Shown here one piece after another: positions 50,963 to 59,861 of a stretch of DNA of 64,000 bases. Source of the DNA: Amycolatopsis rubida (lineage in GTDB: Bacteria; Actinomycetota; Actinomycetes; Mycobacteriales; Pseudonocardiaceae); contig NZ_FOWC01000018.1 in assembly GCF_900115345.1 (NCBI RefSeq), positions 62,001 through 126,000 on the forward strand, read 5' to 3'. The translations under genes were made by a program, and so were the position numbers. Within the stretch, counting starts at the first letter, position 1; each line of letters opens with the position of its first letter. A model generated the notes under the pieces. The model saw nothing but the letters and a program-made list of their open reading frames with translations. It was not told the origin of the DNA and searched no databases.

Positions 50963-52387
50963 TCATTGCGCGGCCAGCCAGTCCGCGACCGCGCCGACCG
51001 TCTCGCGGCAGCTTCCGCATCCTGTGGTGGCACGGGTGGTGCGGGCGAGTGCGGCAACGTCGGTGGCGCCACCCCGCCAGGCTTCGATCAGCCGGCCTTT
51101 GGTCACCGCGTTGCAGCGGCAGATCACTGTGGACGAAGGAAGATCCGCCGGGCTCGCGGCCGTTGGCGCATCCGCGGGCAGTGCACGGCCGAGCAGCACC
51201 GCGAGGCGGTCTTCGGGTACCGGCGTGCCTCGGTCGTGCAGCTGCGTCACGGTCGCCGCCGCGTCCGGCAGGCCGAGCAGGATCGCACCGGTCACACGGT
51301 CGCCGCGGACGACGAGCTTGCCGTACCTGCCGCCGGACGGATCATCGAAGGTCATTACCTCGGCGGCGTCATCCGCGCTGGTCACCTGCGTTTCGCCGAG
51401 CGCGGCGAGGTCGATGCCGCGGGCTTTGAGCCGGGTTACCGTGCGGGTGCCGCGGTAGCGCGCCGTGGCGTCCGAGCCGGTGAGCAGGTCCGCGAGCACC
51501 GCTGCCTGTTCCCACGCGGGCTGCACCAATCCCGGTGGCGCGCCAGGGTGGCGAGCGCAGTCGCCCAACGCGTGGATGCGGCCGTCGCTGGTCCGGAGCA
51601 GATCGTCCACCAGGATGCCGCGGTCCACCGCGAGCCCGGCGGCTTCGGCGAGCGACGTCTCCGGCCGCACCCCGGCCGCGACCACCACGAGGTCTGCGGG
51701 AACGAAGCTGCCGTCGTCGAGTTTGAGACCGTCTCCGGGGAGGTGCCGGGCGGCGGTCACCTCGAATCGGAACGTGACGCCCAGCTCCGCCAACCGGCGC
51801 GCCAGCACTCGGCCCGCACCGGAATCCAGTTGCCGTTCCAGGACATGCGGCCGCGGATGCACCACTGTCACGTTCGTTCCGCGACCTGCCAGCCCGCGCG
51901 CGGCCTCCAAACCGAGCAATCCACCGCCGAGTACCGCGACCGGCGCGCCCGGACGTGCGGCGTCCACGATGCGCGCGCAGTCGTCCAGCGTTCGGAACGC
52001 CACGACCTCCGGTCCGAGTTCGAGTCCTTCGACCGGCGGCAGCCAAGGCGCGGCTCCGGTCGCGAGGACGACTGCGTCGTAAGGAAAATCCTCGGTTTCA
52101 GTGCGGACGACCCGGCGCGCCGGGTCGATCAGCGTCACCCGCGTTCCGAGCTGCAAATCGACCCGCGTCCGCCCGGCCCACTCGGAATCGTGCAACCGCA
52201 CCGTGTCCGGACTCATCCCGCCGGCGACCACAGTGGACAGCAGCACCCGGTTGTAGGCCGGATGCGGCTCTGCGCCGAGCACGCTCAGCCCTACCCGGTC
52301 GCCTTCCGGATCACGCCGCCGGATCTCGTCCGCGAGCCGTGCCCCGGCCATCCCGTATCCGATGATGACGACGTTCCGCGCGCTCAT
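50963..52387 (-). CDS. Assimilatory nitrate reductase electron-transfer flavoprotein (NasB-like)
   Basis: 474 residues. A NirB-like N-terminal half: NVVIIGYGMAGARLADEIRRR (FAD site), VAVLGGGLLGLEAARGLAGRG (NAD site), IHALGDCARHPG, followed by a BFD-type [2Fe-2S] domain with CRCNAVTKGRLIEAW and TTGCGSCRE. It lacks the siroheme half, so it is not a nitrite reductase; it should pass electrons from NADH to the molybdenum subunit encoded just upstream, whose stop it overlaps by four bases. Confidence 0.87.
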   Translation of the reverse strand: MSARNVVIIGYGMAGARLADEIRRRDPEGDRVGLSVLGAEPHPAYNRVLLSTVVAGGMSPDTVRLHDSEWAGRTRVDLQLGTRVTLIDPARRVVRTETEDFPYDAVVLATGAAPWLPPVEGLELGPEVVAFRTLDDCARIVDAARPGAPVAVLGGGLLGLEAARGLAGRGTNVTVVHPRPHVLERQLDSGAGRVLARRLAELGVTFRFEVTAARHLPGDGLKLDDGSFVPADLVVVAAGVRPETSLAEAAGLAVDRGILVDDLLRTSDGRIHALGDCARHPGAPPGLVQPAWEQAAVLADLLTGSDATARYRGTRTVTRLKARGIDLAALGETQVTSADDAAEVMTFDDPSGGRYGKLVVRGDRVTGAILLGLPDAAATVTQLHDRGTPVPEDRLAVLLGRALPADAPTAASPADLPSSTVICRCNAVTKGRLIEAWRGGATDVAALARTTRATTGCGSCRETVGAVADWLAAQ

Positions 52388-54420
52388 GCTTCGGCCCTCG
52401 CCAACGACACCGCGCACACCTTGAACTCCGGCATCCGGCTCACCGGGTCGAGCACCGGGTTGGTCACCAGATTCGCCCGCGCCGCACCGGGAAAGTGGAA
52501 CGGCAGGAAGACCAGGTCCGCCCGCATCGACGGCACACACCGCACCCGCGCGACAGTTTCCCCGCGCCGCGACCGCACCACCGCGCGATCGCCGTCGGCC
52601 AGTCCGGACCGCGCCGCGGTATCCGGATGAACCTCGACGAACACCTCCGGCACGACCGCCGTCAACTCCGCGATCCGGCGGGTCTGGGCACCGGATTGGT
52701 AGTGCTGCAGCACTCGACCGGTGGTGGCCTGCAACGGAAACACTTCATCCGGCAGTTCGGCGGGTCCACTGTGGTCAACCTCCGCGAACCGTGCTCGGCC
52801 GTCCGGATGCGCGAATCCGTCGAGAAACATTCGCGGCGTGCCGGGGTGTGTTTCGGCCGGAACCGGCCAGTGCAACGCTTCTCCGGACCGCAGCCGTTGG
52901 TAAGTCACCCCGGAGTAGTCGGCGGCTCCGCCCTTCGACGCGGCACGCAGCTCCTCGAAGACCTCCACCGCGTCGTCCGGGAACCTCTCCGCAGGCTGTC
53001 CCATGCGGACTGCGAGATCCCGCAACAGCGACAGATCGCTGCGCACTCCCTCCGGTGGCTCAATGGAGCGTTGCCGCAAGAGGACTCGACCTTCGAGGTT
53101 GGTCAACGTGCCTTCCTCCTCAGCCCACTGCGGCACCGGAAAGACCACGTCGGCCAGCTCCGCGGTTTCGGACCGGACAAAGTCCGCCACCACGAGAAGA
53201 TCCAGGCCGGACAACCGGTCCTGCACCAGGGACGAGCGCGGGGCCGACACCACCGGATTGCTTCCGAACACCAGCAGGGCCTTGATCGAATCGCCCAGCG
53301 CGTCGAGCAGCTCGACCGCCGAACGTCCCGGTCCTGGCAAGCTTTCCGCCGGCACGCCCCAGACCTTGGCGACGTGCGCACGTGCCGCCGGATCGTCGAT
53401 CTTGCGATAGCCCGGCAGTTGATCCGCTTTCTGCCCGTGCTCGCGTCCGCCCTGACCGTTTCCTTGCCCAGTAAGGCAGCCGAAGCCAGCTCCGGCACGA
53501 CCGGGCAAGCCCAGCGCGAGAGCGAGATTGATCCACCCGCCGACCGTGGCGGTGCCGGAGGCGTGTTGTTCCGTCCCGCGTCCAGTAAGCACATACGCGT
53601 TGTCCGACCGAGCCAGCATTTCCGCCGCCTGCCGCTGAGCTGCGGCCGAGACTCCGGTCACCCGCTCGACCCGTTCCGGCCACCAGGTCGCGGCGATGCG
53701 CCACATTTCGTCGAATCCGCGCGTCCGGAGATCCACATAGGACTTGTCCAGGTGTCCTTCGGCGACGACCGCGTGCAGAATTCCCAACGCCAGTGCGAGA
53801 TCCGTGCCCGGCGCTGGCGCGAGGTGCAGCGCGGCGCGCTCGGCTGTCGGTGTGCGGCGCGGGTCGACGACGATCAGTTCCGCGCTCTCCAGATGCTGCA
53901 TGAACGGGGGCATCGTCTCGGCCGGGTTCGCCCCGGCGAGCAGGACGACGTCCGCATTCGCAAGATCAGTTACCGGGAACGGAAGTCCGCGGTCTACGCC
54001 GAACGCGCGCATCCCGGCCGCGGCGGCGGCGGACATGCAAAATCGGCCGTTGTAGTCGATTTGCGCCGTTCCGAGCGCGACCCGGGCGAATTTCCCGAGC
54101 AGGTAAGCCTTTTCGTTCGTGAGTCCGCCGCCGCCGAACACCGCGACCGAGTCCGCGCCATGTTCGCGACGCGCGGCCAGCACTCGGCCCGCGACGAAAT
54201 CCACTGCCTCGTCCCAGGAAACCGGCTGCAGCTCGCCGTCTCGGCGGAGCAGCGGCGAGGTCAGGCGTGCGCCGGATTCGAGCAGGGTGCCGGCGGTCCA
54301 GCCTTTCTGGCACAGGCCGCCCGCGTTGACCGGGAAGTTCCGTGGGGTGACCCGGGTCTCGTCCAGGCGCATCCCGCACTGCAAGGCGCAGTACGGGCAA
54401 TGTGTGTCGACGTGCGGCAC
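52384..54420 (-). CDS. Assimilatory nitrate reductase catalytic subunit (NasC/NarB type)
   Basis: 678 residues. The bis-MGD molybdoenzyme reduces nitrate to nitrite in the cytoplasm. The N-terminal [4Fe-4S] site reads CPYCALQCGM with a fourth Cys in GLCQKGW. Molybdopterin motifs include GGGGLTNEKAYLLGKFAR, YNGRFCMSAAAA (Cys as possible Mo ligand), GANPAETMPPFMQH and the C-terminal LVTNPVLDPVSRMPEFK. No Tat signal, consistent with assimilatory function. GTG start at 54420. First gene of the six-gene operon. Confidence 0.94.
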   Translation of the reverse strand: MPHVDTHCPYCALQCGMRLDETRVTPRNFPVNAGGLCQKGWTAGTLLESGARLTSPLLRRDGELQPVSWDEAVDFVAGRVLAARREHGADSVAVFGGGGLTNEKAYLLGKFARVALGTAQIDYNGRFCMSAAAAAGMRAFGVDRGLPFPVTDLANADVVLLAGANPAETMPPFMQHLESAELIVVDPRRTPTAERAALHLAPAPGTDLALALGILHAVVAEGHLDKSYVDLRTRGFDEMWRIAATWWPERVERVTGVSAAAQRQAAEMLARSDNAYVLTGRGTEQHASGTATVGGWINLALALGLPGRAGAGFGCLTGQGNGQGGREHGQKADQLPGYRKIDDPAARAHVAKVWGVPAESLPGPGRSAVELLDALGDSIKALLVFGSNPVVSAPRSSLVQDRLSGLDLLVVADFVRSETAELADVVFPVPQWAEEEGTLTNLEGRVLLRQRSIEPPEGVRSDLSLLRDLAVRMGQPAERFPDDAVEVFEELRAASKGGAADYSGVTYQRLRSGEALHWPVPAETHPGTPRMFLDGFAHPDGRARFAEVDHSGPAELPDEVFPLQATTGRVLQHYQSGAQTRRIAELTAVVPEVFVEVHPDTAARSGLADGDRAVVRSRRGETVARVRCVPSMRADLVFLPFHFPGAARANLVTNPVLDPVSRMPEFKVCAVSLARAEA

Positions 54421-54535
54421 AGGCGCTCCTCGGGTCGGCGATGACCCGACGGTAAGGACGCCGTGTTACCTGAACATGCCCGAATGTTTCGGGGAGTTGA
54501 CATTGCCCGCCGTCATGGCGGAGGCGCGCAGTGAG
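54421..54535 (-). promoter_or_regulatory. Upstream region of the nitrate operon
   Basis: Contains the palindrome AACAT-GCCCGA-ATGTT (54473-54488) and A/T-rich GTTAC and GTAAG words (54451-54468) resembling halves of GlnR or NnaR sites. It lies 50-70 bp upstream of the nitrate reductase start, a good place for an activator. The match to a GlnR box is partial, so I leave the regulator open. Confidence 0.45.
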
Positions 54536-55333
54536 TCAGAGGATCGCGCTGACCTCACGGGCCGCTGCGCGCAGGCCGTCCAATGCGGCATTGGTGGACC
54601 TGGGATCGAGTGCGTGCGAGGCGAGGCGGAAGAGGATGGCGCGCAGCAGGAGCTGGGGCCATTCGGGGAGGTGGGCCCAGCGTTCCAGGAGGGCTCCGGT
54701 CGCCCCGCCCCAGATCAGGGAGTCGACTGCGGCGATCGCCGCGCCCCATTCGCCTGGGCGGTAGTACGGGACGAAATCGACCACGCCGGGGGCTTCGTCG
54801 CCGTCGAAGAGCAGGCCGGCCAGGAGTTCCCCGTGGGCGACCTGGTGCGGGAGTTTGACCGGGCGGCGGGCCGGAGCGAGGATTTCGAACCAGCGGCCGC
54901 CTTTTTCCTCGGCGAGGGGGCGGTCTTGTTCTTCCCACGCGATTCGGTCGGCTGTCGCGTCGATGTCGTCGCGTGCGGAGAGGAAGTCCGGCCGGGGGAG
55001 GTCCGCTGTTGCCCGGTGCAGGCGTACCGCCGCGAGAACCGCGTCGTCGCAGCGGTGCTCGGCGGTGCCGGCGAGGTAGCGCCAGGCTGACCAGTCTCCG
55101 ACGATCCAGCGGCCGTCTCGCGAGCGGACTGGCTTGGCGATGCGGAGGCCCGGGTCCTCGGCGAAATCCAGCGCGCGGGCGGTCCACAGGGCTTGGGAGC
55201 GGTCGGTGACGCGTTTGAAGACCACGTCTCCGGCGTACCAGGTTTCGGAGTCCGGGAGGAGGGTGATGGCGTCGGCGTCGCTGCCGAACGCGTTGCAGAC
55301 GCGTTCGGAGGGACGTTCGAGGGTTGACCGCAC
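54536..55333 (-). CDS. TIGR02569 family protein (phosphotransferase-like fold)
   Basis: 265 residues, GTG start. The sequence matches the actinobacterial TIGR02569 family (M. tuberculosis Rv3205c-like): GDVVFKRVTDRSQALWTARAL, RIAKPVRSRDGRWIVGDWSAWRYL, and HGELLAGLLFDGDEAPGVVDFVPYYRPGEW, which resembles the HGD...D catalytic loops of aminoglycoside phosphotransferase-like kinases but without the classic HGDLxxxN (here HGELLAG). Function unknown; consistently next to moeZ. Confidence 0.78.
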   Translation of the reverse strand: MRSTLERPSERVCNAFGSDADAITLLPDSETWYAGDVVFKRVTDRSQALWTARALDFAEDPGLRIAKPVRSRDGRWIVGDWSAWRYLAGTAEHRCDDAVLAAVRLHRATADLPRPDFLSARDDIDATADRIAWEEQDRPLAEEKGGRWFEILAPARRPVKLPHQVAHGELLAGLLFDGDEAPGVVDFVPYYRPGEWGAAIAAVDSLIWGGATGALLERWAHLPEWPQLLLRAILFRLASHALDPRSTNAALDGLRAAAREVSAIL

Positions 55334-55626
55334 AAAGCGGGAGGTTACCCCGGGTCTGGGCGGGTTATGGGGGAGACTCGCTGGTCGCGGGGCGGCTCGT
55401 CGCCTGGCGGCGGCATTGCGCCCCGCTGGGTGCGGTGGGGCACCCCGAAGCTTGATTGTGCTGACGATCTGAGGGTGCGAGTGGGGCTAGCAGCGGTGAT
55501 TGGTCGTGAGGGGAACCCTGCGGGAATCAGAGCCGGTGCGGGTGGCCCTCACGTACGCGAAAAGCCGTGAAGGGCTCCTTCAGGGAGTCTGTGTCCCTCA
55601 AGGAGCCCTTCACGGCCGGGCAGTGC
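55334..55626. other. Noncoding stretch with two CGTGA hairpins
   Basis: About 290 bp. CGTGAGGG (55505-55512) and CCCTCACG (55546-55553) form the ends of one imperfect hairpin, whose left end GTGAGGGGAACCCTG equals part of the terminator at 38980-39022. A second, near-perfect hairpin lies at 55566-55616. The first 170 bp should hold the promoter of the TIGR02569 gene; no further gene is visible. Confidence 0.6.
55566..55616 (-). terminator. Hairpin terminator after moeZ
   Basis: Perfect 16-bp outer stem CCGTGAAGGGCTCCTT (55566-55581) / AAGGAGCCCTTCACGG (55601-55616), continued after one mismatch by AGGGA/TCCCT. It begins 11 bp past the moeZ stop. Confidence 0.82.
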
Positions 55627-56808
55627 TCAGTAAGTCGGCAGGCTTGGGTCGATCTGCCGTGCCCAGGCCAGGACTCCGCCGCCCAGGTGGGTAGCGTCCT
55701 TGAAGCCTGCTGCGTGCAACGCCGCCAGCGCCTCGGCCGAGCGGGCACCGGACTTGCAGTGCAGGACGATCGGCTTGTCCTGCGGCAACTCCGCCAATGC
55801 CTCGCCGGACAGGATGCGGTCCTTCGGGATCAGCGTGGCGCCCTTGATGTTGACGATCTCGTACTCGTGCGGCTCGCGGACGTCGATCAGGGCGAAGTTC
55901 TCGCCCGCGTCGAACTTGGCCTTCAGTTCCGCGGGAGTCAGCGTGCTGCCCGAGGCGGCCGAGGCGGCTTCGTCCGACACGACGCCGCAGAAGGCTTCGT
56001 AGTCGATCAGTTCGGTGATCTTCGGGGTCTCCGGATCCTTGCGGATCTTGACCTCGCGGTACTTCATCTCCAGCGCGTCATAGGAGATCAACCGCCCGAG
56101 CAGGGGCTCGCCGATGCCGGTGATGAGCTTGATCGCCTCGGTCACCATGATCGAGCCGATCGACGCGCACAGCACGCCCAGTACGCCGCCTTCGGAGCAG
56201 GACGGGACCATGCCGGGGGGCGGCGGCTCGGGGTAGAGATCCCGGTAGTTGAGACCCTTGCCGTTCGGGGCGTCTTCCCAGAAGACGCTCACCTGGCCTT
56301 CGAACCGGAAGATCGAACCCCACACGTACGGCTTGCCCGCCAGCACCGCCGCGTCGTTGACCAGGTAGCGCGTGGCGAAGTTGTCCGTGCCGTCGAGGAT
56401 CAGGTCGTACTGGCCGAAGATCTCCAGCGCGTTCGCCGATTCCAGACGCTCCGTGTGCAGGTACACCTTGACCAGCGGGTTGATCTCGGCGATCGACTCC
56501 TGTGCCGACGCGGCCTTGAGCTTGCCGAGGTCGGACTGGCCGTGGATCACCTGGCGCTGCAGGTTGGATTCGTCGACGACGTCGAAGTCGATGATGCCGA
56601 GCGTGCCCACGCCGGCCGCCGCCAAGTACAGCAGCGCCGGGCTTCCCAGGCCGCCCGCACCGATGACCAGGACCTTCGCGTTCTTCAACCGCTTCTGCCC
56701 GACCACCCCGACGTCCGGGATGATCAGGTGACGGCTGTACCGGGCCACCTCTTCCTTGGTGAGCTCGGCTGCCGGCTCGACGAGCGGCGGCAGTGCCGTG
56801 TCTGACAT
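55627..56808 (-). CDS. moeZ: MoeZ: adenylyltransferase/sulfurtransferase
   Basis: 393 residues. The N-terminal MoeB/ThiF E1-like domain activates C-termini of sulfur-carrier proteins (MoaD, ThiS, CysO); it has the ATP loop VLVIGAGGLGSPALLYLAAAG, NLQRQVIHG, and LDGTDNFATRYLVND. The C-terminal rhodanese domain carries the active Cys in IVLHCKSGARSAEALA and supplies sulfur. Needed for molybdopterin, thiamine and cysteine synthesis, so it also serves the nitrate reductase nearby. A GGAGG precedes the start. Conserved actinobacterial neighbour. Confidence 0.95.
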   Translation of the reverse strand: MSDTALPPLVEPAAELTKEEVARYSRHLIIPDVGVVGQKRLKNAKVLVIGAGGLGSPALLYLAAAGVGTLGIIDFDVVDESNLQRQVIHGQSDLGKLKAASAQESIAEINPLVKVYLHTERLESANALEIFGQYDLILDGTDNFATRYLVNDAAVLAGKPYVWGSIFRFEGQVSVFWEDAPNGKGLNYRDLYPEPPPPGMVPSCSEGGVLGVLCASIGSIMVTEAIKLITGIGEPLLGRLISYDALEMKYREVKIRKDPETPKITELIDYEAFCGVVSDEAASAASGSTLTPAELKAKFDAGENFALIDVREPHEYEIVNIKGATLIPKDRILSGEALAELPQDKPIVLHCKSGARSAEALAALHAAGFKDATHLGGGVLAWARQIDPSLPTY

Positions 56809-56906
56809 CGGGTCCTCCATACTCGCGCGGGTCGCGTAGTCGATCCCAGTATGGTCAACGCCCGCCCGCAAGGGACACTTCCCTGCTCTCAGATGGTGGG
56901 ACGTTG

Positions 56907-58058
56907 TTACTGGCCCGGCGGAGTCGGGTTCGGCCACGCGTTCGGCTTGCACACGCGGTGGTCCGCGGCGACCTTGCCCTTGTCGCCGCCGGGGATGTTG
57001 TTGAGCATCGCGACGTAGTCGTCGGCGACGCCGAACGACTGCTGCATCATCACCGGCGCGGGCTGGTCGTTTCCTGGGCAGCCCACGTGATTGTTGCCCA
57101 GCGCGTGCCCGACCTCGTGGTTGATGGCGTACTGCCGGTACCCCGTCATGTCCGGGCCGTAGACCTTCGCGCCGCGCACCCAGCGCGACAAGTTGATCAG
57201 CACCCGGCCCATGCTGCGCCGGTAGCAGGAGGCCTCGAATTTGATCTGGAACCCGCACGCGTCCGGCCGGTGCGTGGTGTCCGGCGTGGTGAGGCTCACC
57301 CGGAAACTCGGATTCGGATAGCTCGAATCGACCCGCTGCAGCCGGATCTCGCCGTTCCAGGTCCAGCTGCGCGGATCGGACAAAATGCCCTGCACCGCGG
57401 TGCCGAAGCTGTCTTCGCCGGCGTAGCTGGCCGGATCGATGCCGTCCTCGACCTCGACGGTGTAGGTGTAGAGCTTCCCGCTCTTGCCCACGACGTCGCT
57501 GGACCCCGGCACGACGTGCCAGGTGCCCTTGCCCGTCTGCGTGAAGGGGCCGCCGGTGGGCAGGTCGGCGGTGGGCACGTTGAGGTTCACCGGCTGCGCG
57601 GGGTTCTCCGGGATGCCGCCGCTGCCGTCGATCGCGCCCGAGGACGTGTCGCCGGGCGCGACCTCGCCGCCGCTGCCGGCGTCGGACGGGCCGGACGCGG
57701 TGTTGACCGCGACCAGCACGGTGATCACGGCCAGGATCGGCAGCGCGTACACGCGCCAGCCATAGGTCTTCACGAACCGGCCGAATGGCGACTGGTTCTT
57801 CTTCGGCGCCGGACGCTTCTCCTCGCCGTCCTTGGGCTTCCAGGCGGCGGCGAGCGGCTCGGCGCTGGTGCGGCGTCCGCCCGGCCGGTACCGGTCCTCG
57901 CCCACGCGCTGGGCGGGCTTGCGCCCGGGCCGGTACTGGCCGACGCGCGGAGAGCCGTCCTCCGCATCGCCGGATCCGGAGGACGCTGAACGCCGGGCCG
58001 ACCCGGCGGCCGGGCCCCGCCGGTCCTTCGCTCGCGCGTCCTGCTTCAGCCGGTCCAC
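56907..58058 (-). CDS. DUF3152 domain, membrane-anchored zinc metallopeptidase-like protein
   Basis: 383 residues from a GTG at 58058 (MDRLKQDARAKDRRG). A basic, Arg/Pro-rich cytoplasmic tail, one helix (WRVYALPILAVITVLVAV, about 113-130), then an extracytoplasmic domain with GTWHVVPGSSDVVGKSGKL, CGFQIKFEASCYRRSMGRVLINLSRW and the metzincin-type zinc motif HEVGHALGNNHVGC (first His residue 314). The Cys pairs likely form disulfides. The M. tuberculosis counterpart Rv3207c is also beside moeZ. Substrate unknown. Confidence 0.88.
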   Translation of the reverse strand: MDRLKQDARAKDRRGPAAGSARRSASSGSGDAEDGSPRVGQYRPGRKPAQRVGEDRYRPGGRRTSAEPLAAAWKPKDGEEKRPAPKKNQSPFGRFVKTYGWRVYALPILAVITVLVAVNTASGPSDAGSGGEVAPGDTSSGAIDGSGGIPENPAQPVNLNVPTADLPTGGPFTQTGKGTWHVVPGSSDVVGKSGKLYTYTVEVEDGIDPASYAGEDSFGTAVQGILSDPRSWTWNGEIRLQRVDSSYPNPSFRVSLTTPDTTHRPDACGFQIKFEASCYRRSMGRVLINLSRWVRGAKVYGPDMTGYRQYAINHEVGHALGNNHVGCPGNDQPAPVMMQQSFGVADDYVAMLNNIPGGDKGKVAADHRVCKPNAWPNPTPPGQ

Positions 58059-58138
58059 CGGCCCAGGGTGCCACACGGCGGCGACGTTCCCGGCAGCGAC
58101 TGGCGGGCTTCCCGGCGATCCGCGGTCCCCCGTCCGGG

Positions 58139-59125
58139 CTACCAGGAGCCCTTGTCCGCGCCCTCCCACAGACCCAGCACGGCCTTGGCGACCACCTGCG
58201 GACGTTCCATCTGCGCAACGTGTCCGGTGCGCGGGAGGACCAGCATCCGGGCGTGCGGAATCGCCTGCGCGGTCCGCGGCGCGCGCTTGACCGAGATCAC
58301 CCGGTCGTGGAGCCCCCAGACGACCAGCGCCGGGGCCTGGACCTGTTTGGCGACCGACCACAGCGACGCGGCGCCGAGCGCGGTCCAGCGCCGGAAGATG
58401 CCGAACGTGCTGCGCTCCATCGCGGCCAGCGCCCACGGGAACCCGGCGCGGGCGGCGTGCTCCTCGACCAGTTCGTCCAGCCGGACGTCCGGGAAGCGCG
58501 ACGGATCGTGAAAGCACAGCTTGATGACCTGCGCGGCGCGTTCGCGGGCGGTCATCCCGGCCATCCGGCGGCGCACTCTCGCCCCGACCACCGGAAGGTA
58601 GGCCAGCGCCATCAGCGGATCGGACAGCCGGCGCGGGTCCGGGCGGCGGTCCGGCATCGCCGGGGAAATCAGGGTGAGAGTTCTCACCAGCTCCGGCCGC
58701 CGCGCCGCGACCAGCAGCGAGATCGCGCCGCCCATCGAGTTGCCGAGCAGATGCACCGGCTTGCCGAGCCGCTCCAGCCTGCCCGCGATGACCGCGGCGT
58801 GGTCGTCGAGGCTGTAGGCGAATCCTTCCGCGGGCTCCGAATAGCCGAATCCGGGCAGGTCAACGGCCTGTCCGGAAGCGGTCGGGGCGAGCAGCGCGGC
58901 GAGGTCGGTCCAGTTCGTGGACGATCCGCCGAGGCCGTGCACGTACACCGCGGGCGTGTCGTCCGGGCCCGGCGTGTGCCGGATGTGCAGGCCGTCTTCG
59001 ACCGTGCCCGGCCAGGCTGGCAGCGCCCCGTCGAGCGGCGGAAGGGGCGTAGTCGACAATGGCACCTGGGTCACCGGCGGGCGGACCGCCGCCGCGGTGC
59101 AGGGGCGGGAGGTCGTGGTCGTCAC
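58139..59125 (-). CDS. Alpha/beta hydrolase
   Basis: 328 residues, GTG start at 59125 just divergent from the TetR gene. The fold features are VYVHGLGGSSTNW (oxyanion HG), nucleophile elbow LLGNSMGGAIS (Ser), catalytic Asp in VVWGLHDRVISV and His in RTGHVAQME. A lipase/esterase or C-C hydrolase is possible. The divergent TetR regulator may control it; both are conserved neighbours of the moeZ block. Confidence 0.85.
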   Translation of the reverse strand: MTTTTSRPCTAAAVRPPVTQVPLSTTPLPPLDGALPAWPGTVEDGLHIRHTPGPDDTPAVYVHGLGGSSTNWTDLAALLAPTASGQAVDLPGFGYSEPAEGFAYSLDDHAAVIAGRLERLGKPVHLLGNSMGGAISLLVAARRPELVRTLTLISPAMPDRRPDPRRLSDPLMALAYLPVVGARVRRRMAGMTARERAAQVIKLCFHDPSRFPDVRLDELVEEHAARAGFPWALAAMERSTFGIFRRWTALGAASLWSVAKQVQAPALVVWGLHDRVISVKRAPRTAQAIPHARMLVLPRTGHVAQMERPQVVAKAVLGLWEGADKGSW

Positions 59126-59233
59126 CAGTCCAGGATGCCTGACCCTTGGCATTTCGGGCGTACCCACGAGTAATGTCAGGTTCACTTCACGCGGTGGTGA
59201 ACCCGCCCGGCGAAGGCTGCGGACGGAGGAAGA

Positions 59234-59857
59234 ATGACGGAGATGGCGCGACTGCAACGAGGCGTCCGGTTGCCAAGGACCGAGCGCCGGGCCCAGTTGC
59301 TGACGGCCGCGCAGCGCGTCTTCGCCGAGCACGGTTACCACGCGGCGGCGATGGACGAGATCGCCGAGGAGGCCGGGGTCAGCAAACCGGTCCTCTACCA
59401 GCACTTCCCCGGCAAGCTCGACCTGTACATCGCGCTGCTGGAAAGCCACGTCGACGACCTCGTCGGCCGCGTGCAGGGCGCGCTGAACTCGACCTCCGAC
59501 AACCGCCAGCGCGTCCCGGCCACGGTCGGCGCGTTCTTCGACTTCGTGAACAACGACGCCGGTGCGTTCCGCATGGTCTTCGAGTCCGATCTCCGCGGCG
59601 AGCCCGCCGTGCAGGAGGCGGTGGACCGCGCGACCTCGGCCAGCGTCGAGGCCATCACCGAGACGATCACCTCCGACGCCGGGCTGGACGAGGAGAAGGC
59701 CCGTCTGCTGGCGGTCGGCCTGGTCGGGATGAGCCAGGTCAGCGCGCGCTACTGGCTGCAGCACAACCAGTCGATGAGCCGCGAGGACGCGGTGGCGCTC
59801 ACCGCGAACCTCGCGTGGCGCGGCATCGGCGGCGGTTTTCCGCTCAAGGACAACTGA
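59234..59857 (+). CDS. TetR family transcriptional regulator
   Basis: 207 residues. The N-terminal helix-turn-helix is TERRAQLLTAAQRVFAEHGYHAAAMDEIAEEAGVSKPVLYQHFPGKLDLYIALLESH, followed by an all-helical ligand domain (VGAFFDFVNNDAGAFRMVFESDL). It is like Rv3208 of M. tuberculosis in position and sequence pattern. Good ribosome site (GGACGGAGGAAG). Likely regulates the divergent hydrolase and/or the following one, which begins five bases after its stop. Confidence 0.92.
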   Translation: MTEMARLQRGVRLPRTERRAQLLTAAQRVFAEHGYHAAAMDEIAEEAGVSKPVLYQHFPGKLDLYIALLESHVDDLVGRVQGALNSTSDNRQRVPATVGAFFDFVNNDAGAFRMVFESDLRGEPAVQEAVDRATSASVEAITETITSDAGLDEEKARLLAVGLVGMSQVSARYWLQHNQSMSREDAVALTANLAWRGIGGGFPLKDN

Positions 59858-59861
59858 CCCC

